Shown here: positions 26,206 to 34,228 of the stretch, in pieces
Position numbering within the stretch: position 1 is the stretch's first letter
Layout of the letters: each line of letters starts with the position of its first letter
Source of the DNA: Octadecabacter dasysiphoniae
GTDB taxonomy: Bacteria > Pseudomonadota > Alphaproteobacteria > Rhodobacterales > Rhodobacteraceae
DNA length: 64,000 nucleotides
Assembly (NCBI RefSeq): GCF_021532615.1
Contig: NZ_JAKGAQ010000001.1
Coordinates: forward strand, 1,054,001-1,118,000
Direction of reading: 5' to 3'
Position numbers and translations under genes: made by a program
The notes under the pieces: generated by a model
Seen by the model: only the letters and a program-made list of their open reading frames with translations
Database searches by the model: none
Told to the model about the DNA's origin: nothing

Positions 26206-26691
26206 ATGACACAGGTCTCAATGACCGTGAACGGGATGGCTGTCAGCGGCGACGTCGAAGGGCGCACGCTGTTGTCTGATTTCCTGCGGGGCGATCTGCA
26301 TATGACGGGCACGCACATCGGCTGCGACACCAGCCAATGCGGGGCGTGCGTTGTGCATGTGAACGGCGAGGCCGTGAAATCCTGCACGATGTTTGCCGCA
26401 GAAGCAGACGGCGCAGAGGTGGGCACCATCGAAGGTCAGGCGAACGCGGATGGATCGTTGAATGTGATCCAGCAGGCGTTTCAGGACCACCACGGGTTGC
26501 AATGCGGATTCTGCACACCGGGCATGGTGATGTCAGCGGCCGCCTTGCTGAAAGATAATCCAAAGCCGAGCGAGGCTGAAGTGCGCGCCTATCTGGAAGG
26601 CAATATTTGCCGCTGCACAGGATATCACAACATCGTCAAAGCGATTTTAGCCGCGTCCGGTCAGGACGTGTCATCCATCGCCGCTGAGTAA
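26206..26691 (+). CDS. coxS: CoxS-type 2Fe-2S small subunit
   Basis: Protein of 161 residues with two [2Fe-2S] sites: plant-type Cys40, Cys45, Cys48 and Cys60 ([16 protein letters not shown]...KSC), and the helical-domain site [10 protein letters not shown] ... [13 protein letters not shown]. It is the electron-transfer subunit of a xanthine-oxidase-family molybdenum hydroxylase. ATG 26206 with GGGAGGAA in front. First gene of a small-large-medium cluster. The ~100 bases before it are the likely promoter region. Confidence 0.93.
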   Translation: MTQVSMTVNGMAVSGDVEGRTLLSDFLRGDLHMTGTHIGCDTSQCGACVVHVNGEAVKSCTMFAAEADGAEVGTIEGQANADGSLNVIQQAFQDHHGLQCGFCTPGMVMSAAALLKDNPKPSEAEVRAYLEGNICRCTGYHNIVKAILAASGQDVSSIAAE

Positions 26692-26775
26692 TTCACCGCA
26701 GCGCCAGCTTTGGGTGCCAGCGCGGGGAGGCGCGGACACTTTGATAAGCGGCACTGCCTGAGGGAGGACCTTTCT

Positions 26776-29166
26776 ATGCCTAAGGACAACACAACAACAG
26801 AAGGCGGCATTGGTGCCGCAACCGTGCGCCGCGAGGACATCCGGTTCTTGACGGGCGAGGGGAACTACACCGACGACATCCGCCTTCAGGGCGAATGCCA
26901 TGCGATATTCGTGCGATCCGATGTCGCCAATGGTGTGATTAAATCCATTGATACATCCACAGCCGAGGGCATGCCCGGTGTGCTTGCCGTGTTCACAGGT
27001 GAGGATTTCGTCGAGGTCGGCGGCAACCCTGCGGGCTGGCTGATCAATTCACGTGACGGCGAACCGATGAAAGAACCCAAGCGCCCCGTGCTGGCCCACG
27101 GCAAAGTGCGCCATGTGGGGGATGCCTACGCCGCTGTGGTCGCTGAAACCCGCGAACAGGCGCTGGATGCGGCTGGCGCGATTGAGGCGGACATCGAAGA
27201 ACTGCCTGCAGTGATCAACATGGCCTCAGCTGTGGCGGGCGGTGGTCTGGTGCATGATGAAATCGACACAAACGTCTGTTTTGACTGGGGCTGGATTGAA
27301 GACAACCGCGCCGCGACGGACGCTGCGATTAAGGCCGCGCCGCATGTCACGACGCTGGAACTGGTCAACAACCGTCTGGTGCCTAATGCGATGGAAACAC
27401 GTGCGTCCATGGGCGATTACAACGCGGGCACGGGGGAATACACGCTCTATACCACCTCCCAGAACCCGCATATGTCGCGCCTGCTGATCTGTGCGTTCGT
27501 TCTCGGAATTCCGGAAAACAAATTGCGGGTGATTGCGCCTGATGTTGGTGGCGGATTTGGTTCCAAAATCTACCACTACGGCGAAGAGGCGCTGGTGCTT
27601 GCCGCGTCCAAAAAGCTGAAACGCCCTGTGCGCTGGACGTCCACACGCTCTGAGGCGTTTTTGTCAGACGCCCACGGGCGTGACCACGTCACCAAGATCG
27701 AACTGGCCTGTGAAAAAGATGGTACATTCATCGCGTTTCGCACGGAAACCATGGCCAATGTCGGCGCCTATTTGTCGAACTTTTCCACCGCCACACCGAC
27801 GTTCCTGCATGGAACGTTGATGGCCGGAAACTACACCGTGCCCAATGTCTATGTGAACGTGAAGGCCGTGTTTACCAACACCGTGCCCGTTGACGCCTAT
27901 CGCGGCGCTGGACGGCCAGAGGCGACGTACTCGATTGAACGGGTTATCGACATGGCGGCGCGTGAACTTGGGATGGATCCGATTGAGCTGCGGCGCAAGA
28001 ATTTCGTCAAACCCGATCAGTACCCCTTCGCGAGCGCTGCGGGACTGGAGTACGACAGCGGCAATTACGATCTGCAAATGGACAAGCTTGAGGCGATGAT
28101 TGACCGGCCTGGGTTTGCCGCACGTCGCGCCGAAAGTGAAAAGAACGGCAAGCTGCGCGGCCTTGGTCTGAACGCCTATATTGAGGCCTGCGGGATTGCA
28201 CCGTCAAACCTCGTTGGTGTTTTGGGTGCGCGGGTTGGTCTTTATGATGCCGCCACAGTGCGGGTGAATGCGACCGGTAGTCTGGCCGTCATGGTCGGGG
28301 CGCACAGCCACGGGCAGGGGCACGAAACAGCGTTCCCGCAGGTGGTTGCTGAAATGCTGGGGATCGATCCACAAAGCATTGATATTGTGCATGGCGACAC
28401 GGCGAAAATTCCGTTCGGGATGGGGACCTATGGGTCGCGGTCCTTGGCGGTTTGTGGATCTGCGGTGGTGCGCGCGACTGAAAAGATCATCGCGAAGGCC
28501 AAAAAGATCGCCGCCCACATGCTGGAAGCCGCCGAGGCGGATATCGAGTTTGAGGCGGGCAATTTCAGCGTCGCGGGCACGGACAAATCCGTCAGCTTCG
28601 GTGAGGTCGCGTTCAAGGCCTATATTCCCCATAACTTCCCGATTGAAGACATCGAACCGGGGTTGGAGGAAACGGCGTTTTATGATCCTGCCAACTTTAC
28701 ATACCCAAGCGGCGCTTATGCCTGCGAGGTCGAGCTGGACCCTGAAACCGGCAAGGTCACCATTGAACGGTTCGCGGCGGCGGATGATTTTGGCAACATT
28801 ATCAATCCTATGATCGTGACAGGACAGGTCCATGGCGGCATTGGCCAAGGCATCGGTCAGGCGTTGATCGAACAAACGGCCTATGACGATGACGGCCAAT
28901 TGCTGAGCGCATCTTACATGGATTACGCGATGCCACGGGCCGAAGATGTGCCGTTCTATCAAGTGAACCACGACGATGGCACGCCGTGCGCACACAACCC
29001 GCTCGGCGTCAAAGGCTGCGGAGAGGCGGGGGCGATCGGATCGCCTGCGTCGGTCGTGAATGCCGTGATTGATGCGATGCAATCGGGGGGCAAAAACGTC
29101 ACCCATATGGATATGCCCCTGACGCCAAGCCGCGTCTGGGAAGCCATGAACGCTAAAGGAGTTTGA
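26776..29166 (+). CDS. molybdenum hydroxylase large subunit, form II CoxL
   Basis: Protein of 796 residues with Mo-pterin binding motifs: GGGFGSKIYHYGEEALVLAASKKLKRPVRW, the active loop AYRGAGR at residues 374-380, AHSHGQGHETAFPQV, GTYGSRSLAVCGSAVV and GVKGCGEAGAIGSP (catalytic Glu in GEAGA). The AYRGAGR loop marks form II. True CO dehydrogenase (form I) has AYxCSFR, so CO oxidation should not be assumed. The substrate is unknown. ATG 26776 has AGGGAGGA before it. Confidence 0.9.
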   Translation: MPKDNTTTEGGIGAATVRREDIRFLTGEGNYTDDIRLQGECHAIFVRSDVANGVIKSIDTSTAEGMPGVLAVFTGEDFVEVGGNPAGWLINSRDGEPMKEPKRPVLAHGKVRHVGDAYAAVVAETREQALDAAGAIEADIEELPAVINMASAVAGGGLVHDEIDTNVCFDWGWIEDNRAATDAAIKAAPHVTTLELVNNRLVPNAMETRASMGDYNAGTGEYTLYTTSQNPHMSRLLICAFVLGIPENKLRVIAPDVGGGFGSKIYHYGEEALVLAASKKLKRPVRWTSTRSEAFLSDAHGRDHVTKIELACEKDGTFIAFRTETMANVGAYLSNFSTATPTFLHGTLMAGNYTVPNVYVNVKAVFTNTVPVDAYRGAGRPEATYSIERVIDMAARELGMDPIELRRKNFVKPDQYPFASAAGLEYDSGNYDLQMDKLEAMIDRPGFAARRAESEKNGKLRGLGLNAYIEACGIAPSNLVGVLGARVGLYDAATVRVNATGSLAVMVGAHSHGQGHETAFPQVVAEMLGIDPQSIDIVHGDTAKIPFGMGTYGSRSLAVCGSAVVRATEKIIAKAKKIAAHMLEAAEADIEFEAGNFSVAGTDKSVSFGEVAFKAYIPHNFPIEDIEPGLEETAFYDPANFTYPSGAYACEVELDPETGKVTIERFAAADDFGNIINPMIVTGQVHGGIGQGIGQALIEQTAYDDDGQLLSASYMDYAMPRAEDVPFYQVNHDDGTPCAHNPLGVKGCGEAGAIGSPASVVNAVIDAMQSGGKNVTHMDMPLTPSRVWEAMNAKGV

Positions 29167-29169
29167 GAG

Positions 29170-29958
29170 ATGTATAACTTTGAAATGACACGTCCCTCGA
29201 CGATTGCGGACGCGGCGAAGGCCCTGAAAGAAGAAGACGCACAAGCGCTGGGCGGGGGGCAAACGCTGATCCCGACGTTGAAACAACGCCTTGCGATCCC
29301 GTCCACCTTGGTCAGTCTTACCGGTATCGGTGAGATGAACGGTGTGTGCATGTCAGACGCGAACGAGGTTTGTGTGGGCGGGGCGACATCCCATGCGGTG
29401 GTCGCGCGCGAGGCTTCGGCCTATCCCGGGTTGGCGGGGCTTGCGTCCCATATCGGCGATCCTGCGGTGCGCAATCGCGGCACGGTTGGTGGATCTTTGG
29501 CCAACAACGATCCGTCCGCCTGTTATCCGGCGGCGGCGCTCGCATCGGGTGCGAGCATCATCACCAACACCCGCGAAATTGCGGCGGATGATTATTTCCA
29601 AGGCATGTTCACTACGGCGCTTGAGGACGGGGAAATCATCACCGAGGTCCGTTTTCCGGTGCCCGAAAAATCCCACTATGAAAAGTTCGTTCAACCTGCG
29701 TCGCGCTTTGCACTGGTCGGTGTGATGGTCGCGAAATACGCTGATGGCGTGCGGGTGGCTGTCACCGGTGCGTCCGAAGAGGGCGTGTTCCGCTGGACCG
29801 AGGCCGAAGCAGCGCTGAGCGCGAATTTCAGCGCGGATGCTTTGCCGGACCTGTCGATCAGTGGGGACGACATGATCAGCGATCTGCACGGATCCGGCGA
29901 ATATCGCGCGCACCTGGTAAAGGTCATGACGGGGCGGGCGGTTGCATCTGCCGCATAA
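29170..29958 (+). CDS. coxM: CoxM-type FAD subunit
   Basis: Protein of 262 residues with the FAD-binding motifs of the medium chain: ALGGGQTLIPTLKQRLAIPSTLVSL near residue 27 and the TIGGS-like RNRGTVGGSLANNDPSACYPAAALA near 101. It passes electrons from CoxS to the final acceptor. ATG 29170 follows the large subunit stop by three bases with GGAGTTTGAGAG upstream. The S-L-M order differs from the M-S-L of classical cox operons. Confidence 0.9.
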   Translation: MYNFEMTRPSTIADAAKALKEEDAQALGGGQTLIPTLKQRLAIPSTLVSLTGIGEMNGVCMSDANEVCVGGATSHAVVAREASAYPGLAGLASHIGDPAVRNRGTVGGSLANNDPSACYPAAALASGASIITNTREIAADDYFQGMFTTALEDGEIITEVRFPVPEKSHYEKFVQPASRFALVGVMVAKYADGVRVAVTGASEEGVFRWTEAEAALSANFSADALPDLSISGDDMISDLHGSGEYRAHLVKVMTGRAVASAA

Positions 29959-29972
29959 GCTGGGCCGCGTAA

Positions 29973-30347
29973 ATGACGATTGAACGCGAACCAGCGGATA
30001 TTGCGGGCCGCAGTTTGACCACGGCGCACAACGGCGTGGTTTATGCTGTGGCCTACGATCCAGCCGCGGCGGATGGAATCGTGGCGCAAACACAAAACGC
30101 GCTGGCCTTTCTTGATGATCGGCTGGCGGGCTTTGGTGCATCCAAAGCCGGGCTTTTGCAGGTGACGATTTATTTGCATGATATGGCGAACAAAGGTGAA
30201 ATGGATCGTGTTTGGACAGCTTGGATCGGGCCGCAGGATAACTGGCCGCAGCGGGCCTGCGTCGGTGCGGATCTTGGCGACAGGGGAACGACCCTGATTG
30301 AGATCGTCGCAATCGCCGCCCAATTCCCGATTGAGAACGGAGCCTAA
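29973..30347 (+). CDS. RidA family protein
   Basis: Protein of 124 residues of the YjgF/YER057c/UK114 family. Visible landmarks: VVYAVAYDP, QTQNALAFLDDRLAGFGASKAGLLQVTIYLHDMANKGEMDRVWTAWIG, and QRACVGADLGDRGTTLIEIVAIA with the Arg that deaminates enamine/imine intermediates. It removes reactive 2-aminoacrylate-type species in related proteins. Here the role next to the molybdenum hydroxylase is unknown. It sits 14 bases after coxM and is probably co-transcribed. Confidence 0.85.
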   Translation: MTIEREPADIAGRSLTTAHNGVVYAVAYDPAAADGIVAQTQNALAFLDDRLAGFGASKAGLLQVTIYLHDMANKGEMDRVWTAWIGPQDNWPQRACVGADLGDRGTTLIEIVAIAAQFPIENGA

Positions 30348-30353
30348 ATAGAA

Positions 30354-30383
30354 AGAGCGCCGATCCGCTAAGACCGACGCTCT
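30354..30383. terminator. hairpin between ridA and infC
   Basis: AGAGCG (30354-30359) pairs with CGCTCT (30378-30383), extended by a CG/CG pair past one mismatch. Sits between convergent genes and may end both transcripts. T-runs are short on both strands. Confidence 0.4.
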
Positions 30384-30404
30384 CAAAATTTCGACCAGAC
30401 TGAA

Positions 30405-30956
30405 TTAGCCTTTTTGCGGCAGTGGCCCGATCAGCATGACCATCTGGCGGCCTTCCATTTTCGGGAAGTTTTCCACCTTACCGTGTTCCACGGTGTCAGC
30501 TGCGACGCGTTCAAGAAGTTCACGGCCAAGGTTCTGGTGGGCCATTTCACGGCCACGGAACCGCAAAGTCACCTTCACTTTGTCGCCGTTTTCCAGGAAC
30601 TTATAGACGTTGCGCATTTTGACATCGTAGTCATTTGTATCCGTGTTGGGACGGAATTTGACTTCTTTGATCTCAATGATCTTTTGCTTTTTGCGGGCTT
30701 CGGCCTCACGCTTTTGCGTCTCGTATTTGAACTTACCGAAGTCCATGATTTTACAGACGGGCGGCGTCGCATTGGGAGAGATTTCAACCAGATCGAGGCC
30801 GGCGTCTTCTGCCATCACCATGGCGCGTTCGGGCGTTACAACGCCGACGTTTTCGCCTTCTGCGCCAATGAGGCGGATTTCGGTAGCGCGGATACGGTCG
30901 TTGACGCGTGGTCCGGTGTCACGCGCGGGTGGCGCGTTGTGAGGTCTGCGGGCTAT
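30405..30956 (-). CDS. infC: translation initiation factor IF-3
   Basis: Protein of about 183 residues. It binds the 30S subunit and checks the start codon. Family landmarks: [24 protein letters not shown] at the N-terminus, [39 protein letters not shown] linker, and [12 protein letters not shown]...[14 protein letters not shown] at the end. The conserved ARRPHNAPP start is preceded by an ATA codon at 30956-30954 with AAGGACAAG eight bases before it, and no ATG, GTG or TTG fits. Use of a rare start fits the known self-regulation of infC (AUU in E. coli). Confidence 0.9.
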   Translation of the reverse strand: MARRPHNAPPARDTGPRVNDRIRATEIRLIGAEGENVGVVTPERAMVMAEDAGLDLVEISPNATPPVCKIMDFGKFKYETQKREAEARKKQKIIEIKEVKFRPNTDTNDYDVKMRNVYKFLENGDKVKVTLRFRGREMAHQNLGRELLERVAADTVEHGKVENFPKMEGRQMVMLIGPLPQKG

Positions 30957-31158
30957 GGGACTTGTCCTTAGATTGTTTGCCTTAGAGTGCTGCAACGTAA
31001 ACCCGCCGCGCCCGCACTTCAAGGCGCAAAAGCGTCTTTCCGCCAACGGGTTTGACGGGGAAAGACCACAATCGGTTCCCGCTTTTCTTTGCACGCGCAG
31101 CATGGCATACCCCCAGCCGAGGTCCAGTTGGGGGCCATGTTTTTAAAGGACGAAGATC

Positions 31159-32082
31159 ATGAGAGGCACGATTGCTATTATTGTCATCGCTGTGCTGGGC
31201 TTTTTTGGCTACCAGTGGGGCGTAAACGGCAAGAACCCGGCGCAAGTGTTTTCTGGCGCAACTGAAATGGCAACAGAAGCTGCTGACGGCGCCATGGAAA
31301 CAGCTGGCGACGTGGCTGAAGGCGCGGCAGACATGGCGTCTGATGCGGCTGACGCTGTGACAGACACGGCCGAAGGTGCTGTCGAAGCGGTAACAGATGC
31401 TGCCGAAGGTGTAGCGGATGCTGCAAGCGACGCGGTTGATGACGCTGCCGAAGCTGTTGAAGGCGCTGTTGATGGTGTAACTGACGAAGCCGCGGCTGCC
31501 GTTGCTGCCGCCGAAGAAGAAGCCGCTGCCGCTGAAGAAGAGGCTGCTGCGCTTGCTGCTGCTGCCGAAGAAGAAGCCGCCGCTGCTGCTGCCGCTGAAG
31601 AAGAAGCTGCTGCCGCCGCTGCTGCCGCTGAAGAAGAAGCCGCTGCTGCTGCGACTGCCGCTGAAGAAGCTGCTGCTGCTGAAGCCGCCGCCGCCGAAGA
31701 AGCTGCTGCCGCTGCCGCTGAAGAGGCTGCTGCCCTTGAAGAGGCCGCTGCTGCTGAAGCTGAAGCCGCTGTAGAAGAGGGCACCGCGACTGTGTCCGAA
31801 ACTGCAGACGCTGCCACGGAAGAAGTGACCGAGGCTGTTGAAGCCGGTGAAGCTGCACAAGACGCGATTGATGACGTGGCTGCTGCGTCTGACGGCATGG
31901 ACATCATGGGTCTTTTGACACCTGAGACATTCGACGCCGCACAGATCAACGAATGGATCGACGGCCAAGAGCTCGGCGCGCTGGTGTCGACACCTCTCAA
32001 GGCGGCTGTGACTGCGGCAGGGGACAACCCTGATGCGATCTCTGCTGTGATTGCCCAGATCAAAGAAGCAACAGGCCTCTAA
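31159..32082 (+). CDS. Ala/Glu-rich long-helix membrane protein
   Basis: Protein of 307 residues. One N-terminal transmembrane helix (TIAIIVIAVLGFFGYQWGV), then repeats of AADAVTDTAEGAVEAVTDAAEG type (about 35-100), then a block of AAAEEEAAAA units (about 100-215) that would form a very long, highly charged helix, and a conserved-looking end (LLTPETFDAAQINEWIDGQELGALVSTPLKAAVTAAGDNPDAISAVIAQIKEATGL). ATG 31159 with AAAGGACGAAG upstream. Divergent from infC. Role unknown. A periplasm-spanning or stress-type rod is a guess. Confidence 0.75.
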   Translation: MRGTIAIIVIAVLGFFGYQWGVNGKNPAQVFSGATEMATEAADGAMETAGDVAEGAADMASDAADAVTDTAEGAVEAVTDAAEGVADAASDAVDDAAEAVEGAVDGVTDEAAAAVAAAEEEAAAAEEEAAALAAAAEEEAAAAAAAEEEAAAAAAAAEEEAAAAATAAEEAAAAEAAAAEEAAAAAAEEAAALEEAAAAEAEAAVEEGTATVSETADAATEEVTEAVEAGEAAQDAIDDVAAASDGMDIMGLLTPETFDAAQINEWIDGQELGALVSTPLKAAVTAAGDNPDAISAVIAQIKEATGL

Positions 32083-32105
32083 GGTTGGTTCACAACACAT
32101 GAAAA

Positions 32106-32132
32106 GGGCCGCTCGATTGAGCGGCCCTTTTT
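32106..32132. terminator. bidirectional intrinsic terminator
   Basis: Perfect nine-base stem GGGCCGCTC (32106-32114) / GAGCGGCCC (32119-32127), loop GATT, with A-run before and five T after. Serves the Ala/Glu-rich gene and the convergent fpr gene. Confidence 0.9.
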
Positions 32133-32149
32133 GTATCTGACGGGTCTGT

Positions 32150-33010
32150 TTAGTCGAGGAAGGCTTTTTCCACGACGTAGTGTTGCGGGTTGGAATTGGC
32201 GCCCTCTACCAGCCCGTAGTCTTCGAACATGTCTTTGAGTTCGAGGTTGAACGCCATGTTGCCGCAGATCATCGCGCGGTCATTGTCGGGGTTCAGGGGC
32301 GGCACGCCGAGGTCTTCGAAGGCTTCACCGGATTTCATCAGATCAGTGATGCGGCCCATCTTCGGGCTCTGCTCTCGGGTTGTGGTGGGGTAATATTTGA
32401 TCTTCTTCCAGAACCCTTCGCCGATGACTTCGTTCAGCAGCTCATCTGTTTTCAGGCTTTCGATAAGGTCGCGCCCATAGGTAAGTTCACCCACTTCGCG
32501 GCAGGTGTGGGTGATGATGATTTCATCGTAATCTTCATAGGTTTGCGGTTCGCGCAGAAGGCTGGCGAAGGGCGCAAACCCTGTGCCTGTGGCAAAGAAC
32601 CAGATGCGTTTGCCGGGCAGCAGCGCGTCATGGACCAACGTGCCTACGGGTTTGGGGCGCATGATTACGTCATCGCCGACCTTGATATGCTGCAATTTGG
32701 ATGTCAGCGGGCCGTCTGGCACTTTGATGGAATAGAATTCCAGTTCTTCATCCCAAGATGGCGACGCGATCGAATAGGCGCGCAGCAGCGGTTTGACCTT
32801 GCCGGTTTCGGGGTGTGGATCGCCCATCAGGCCGATCATCACAAATTCACCGGAACGAAACCGCATGGACGCGGGACGTGTCATGCGGAAGCTGAACAAA
32901 CGGTCCGTGTAATGTTTAACGTCCGTTACAGTCTGCGCATCGGGCAGGGCGGGAACGGCTTTGGTCGCTGGTTCGATCTTTGAATCTGGCACGGGCTTCA
33001 TTTCTGTCAT
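32150..33010 (-). CDS. fpr: ferredoxin/flavodoxin-NADP+ reductase
   Basis: Protein of 286 residues. FAD motif LLRAYSIASPSW near residue 91 and GPLTSKLQHIKVGDDV, NADP site FFATGTGFAPFASLLREP near 139 and terminal NPQHYVVEKAFLD. The acidic C-terminus and size fit the bacterial subclass. Supplies or accepts electrons for ferredoxin-dependent enzymes, here possibly the neighbouring sulfite reductase. ATG 33010, 80 bases from the DUF934 stop. Confidence 0.92.
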   Translation of the reverse strand: MTEMKPVPDSKIEPATKAVPALPDAQTVTDVKHYTDRLFSFRMTRPASMRFRSGEFVMIGLMGDPHPETGKVKPLLRAYSIASPSWDEELEFYSIKVPDGPLTSKLQHIKVGDDVIMRPKPVGTLVHDALLPGKRIWFFATGTGFAPFASLLREPQTYEDYDEIIITHTCREVGELTYGRDLIESLKTDELLNEVIGEGFWKKIKYYPTTTREQSPKMGRITDLMKSGEAFEDLGVPPLNPDNDRAMICGNMAFNLELKDMFEDYGLVEGANSNPQHYVVEKAFLD

Positions 33011-33090
33011 GTGGATATCGGCGCGAGCTTGCGCCCGCGTCCCTCTGTTACGCGTTGATCTATGTCAGTGAAAGGGGGGGTTGTTGTGCT

Positions 33091-33507
33091 TTATCCGCGC
33101 ATGCGGGATTGATAATCATGATCCCGCCAGTTGGCGCGGGCCAGCCATTGGGGTTCGGGTTGGCGGGCCGCGAGGTCTTGTGCGATTTCAACTTCGTCAA
33201 ATCCGCTGCGCCGCGCCATAGCGTATTGATCCGCAATCACATGGCCGCGCGCGCGCAGACGACCGCCAAAGCCGAGGCGGCGCAGCTGGGCGGCGATGGT
33301 GAATCCGCGCCCGTCGGCAAAGCTGGGGAAATCCACGCGGATCATGGCGATGCGGTCCAGACAGCCGGCCAGATCATCGGGTTCCGCATCTGACGCAAGG
33401 TCAATCGCCACGGCACCACAATCATTGGCGGCCATATCTGCCAAGGCCACGAAATCGGTTGTCCAATCATCGGCGCCAAAGCCTGTGTCGGTTACAATCA
33501 CGCTCAT
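33091..33507 (-). CDS. DUF934 protein of the sulfate assimilation operon
   Basis: Protein of 138 residues. Landmarks GCLDRIAMIRVDFPSFADGRGFTIAAQLRRLGFGGRLRARGHVIADQYAMARRSGFDEVEI are those of DUF934, always found beside cysH/cysI in alpha- and betaproteobacteria. Biochemical role not known, perhaps a sulfite reductase accessory. ATG 33507 chosen at SVIVTDTGFG. Four bases separate it from cysH. Confidence 0.88.
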   Translation of the reverse strand: MSVIVTDTGFGADDWTTDFVALADMAANDCGAVAIDLASDAEPDDLAGCLDRIAMIRVDFPSFADGRGFTIAAQLRRLGFGGRLRARGHVIADQYAMARRSGFDEVEIAQDLAARQPEPQWLARANWRDHDYQSRMRG

Positions 33508-33511
33508 TATT

Positions 33512-34228
33512 TTATCCTTGCTGTCCGGCTGAACCACCAAAGTGGATGCCGCATTCTGTTTTGGCTTGATCACGCCAGCGGCCCGCGCGGGCAGGTTCGC
33601 CAGCGTTCACACGGGTCGTGCACGGCATGCAGCCCACGGACGGATACCCCTTCGCGACAAGCGGATGACGGGGCAGATTGTGGGTTTCGATGTAACTACG
33701 CAGATCGCTGCTGTCCCAATGGGCTAGCGGGTTGACCTTAATGCGGGGCAGGCGGCCAAGGGGGCGGTCCACCTCAAACATTTCAAGTGCTGCGCGGCTG
33801 CCGCCCTGAAACCGTTTGCGCCCTGAAATCCATGTGTCGACGTCGCGCAACGCAGCCTCAAGCGGTTCGGTTTTGCGCAAGGCACAACAGGCGTCGGGAT
33901 CATGCAGATGCAGCAGGTTTTCGTTGTCGCGTTCAAACAGCACATCGCGTTTGGCGGTGATGGTTTTAACACCCGTCAAACCCAGCGTGTCAGCGACCTT
34001 GGCCTGATATTCAAGCGTTTCGGGGAACAGCATTTCCGTATCGATGAACAGCACTGGCACGTTGCGATCCACCTGTGCGGCCATGTGCAACAGCACCACA
34101 GATTCCGCCCCGAACGAGCTGACCATGGCCACATCACCCAGCATCGTCAGGGCGTGTTCCATCACATCCTGCGCGTCTTTGTCTTTGAACAAGCGGTTGA
34201 GCGTTTGCGTGCGTCCATCAAGCGGCAT
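33512..34228 (-). CDS. cysH: assimilatory adenylyl-sulfate reductase CysH
   Basis: Protein of 238 residues. It reduces APS (or PAPS) to sulfite with thioredoxin. PP-loop-type SSFGAESVVLLHMAA near residue 37. The four cluster cysteines are in DACCALRK and GCMPCTT, so it carries a [4Fe-4S] cluster and is probably APS-specific. C-terminal ECGIHFGG holds the catalytic Cys. ATG 34228 overlaps the cysI end by 11 bases. Confidence 0.92.
   Translation of the reverse strand: MPLDGRTQTLNRLFKDKDAQDVMEHALTMLGDVAMVSSFGAESVVLLHMAAQVDRNVPVLFIDTEMLFPETLEYQAKVADTLGLTGVKTITAKRDVLFERDNENLLHLHDPDACCALRKTEPLEAALRDVDTWISGRKRFQGGSRAALEMFEVDRPLGRLPRIKVNPLAHWDSSDLRSYIETHNLPRHPLVAKGYPSVGCMPCTTRVNAGEPARAGRWRDQAKTECGIHFGGSAGQQG

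Noticed and set aside
26206-29958. Aerobic CO dehydrogenase
   Set aside because: The large subunit has AYRGAGR at 374-380, the form II loop, and lacks the AYxCSFR of proven CO oxidisers.
31184-32063. Long minus-strand frames rich in Gln/Arg or Ser/Ala opposite the Ala/Glu-rich gene
   Set aside because: They are mirror images of the repeated GCT/GAA codons, with low-complexity composition and no start signal.
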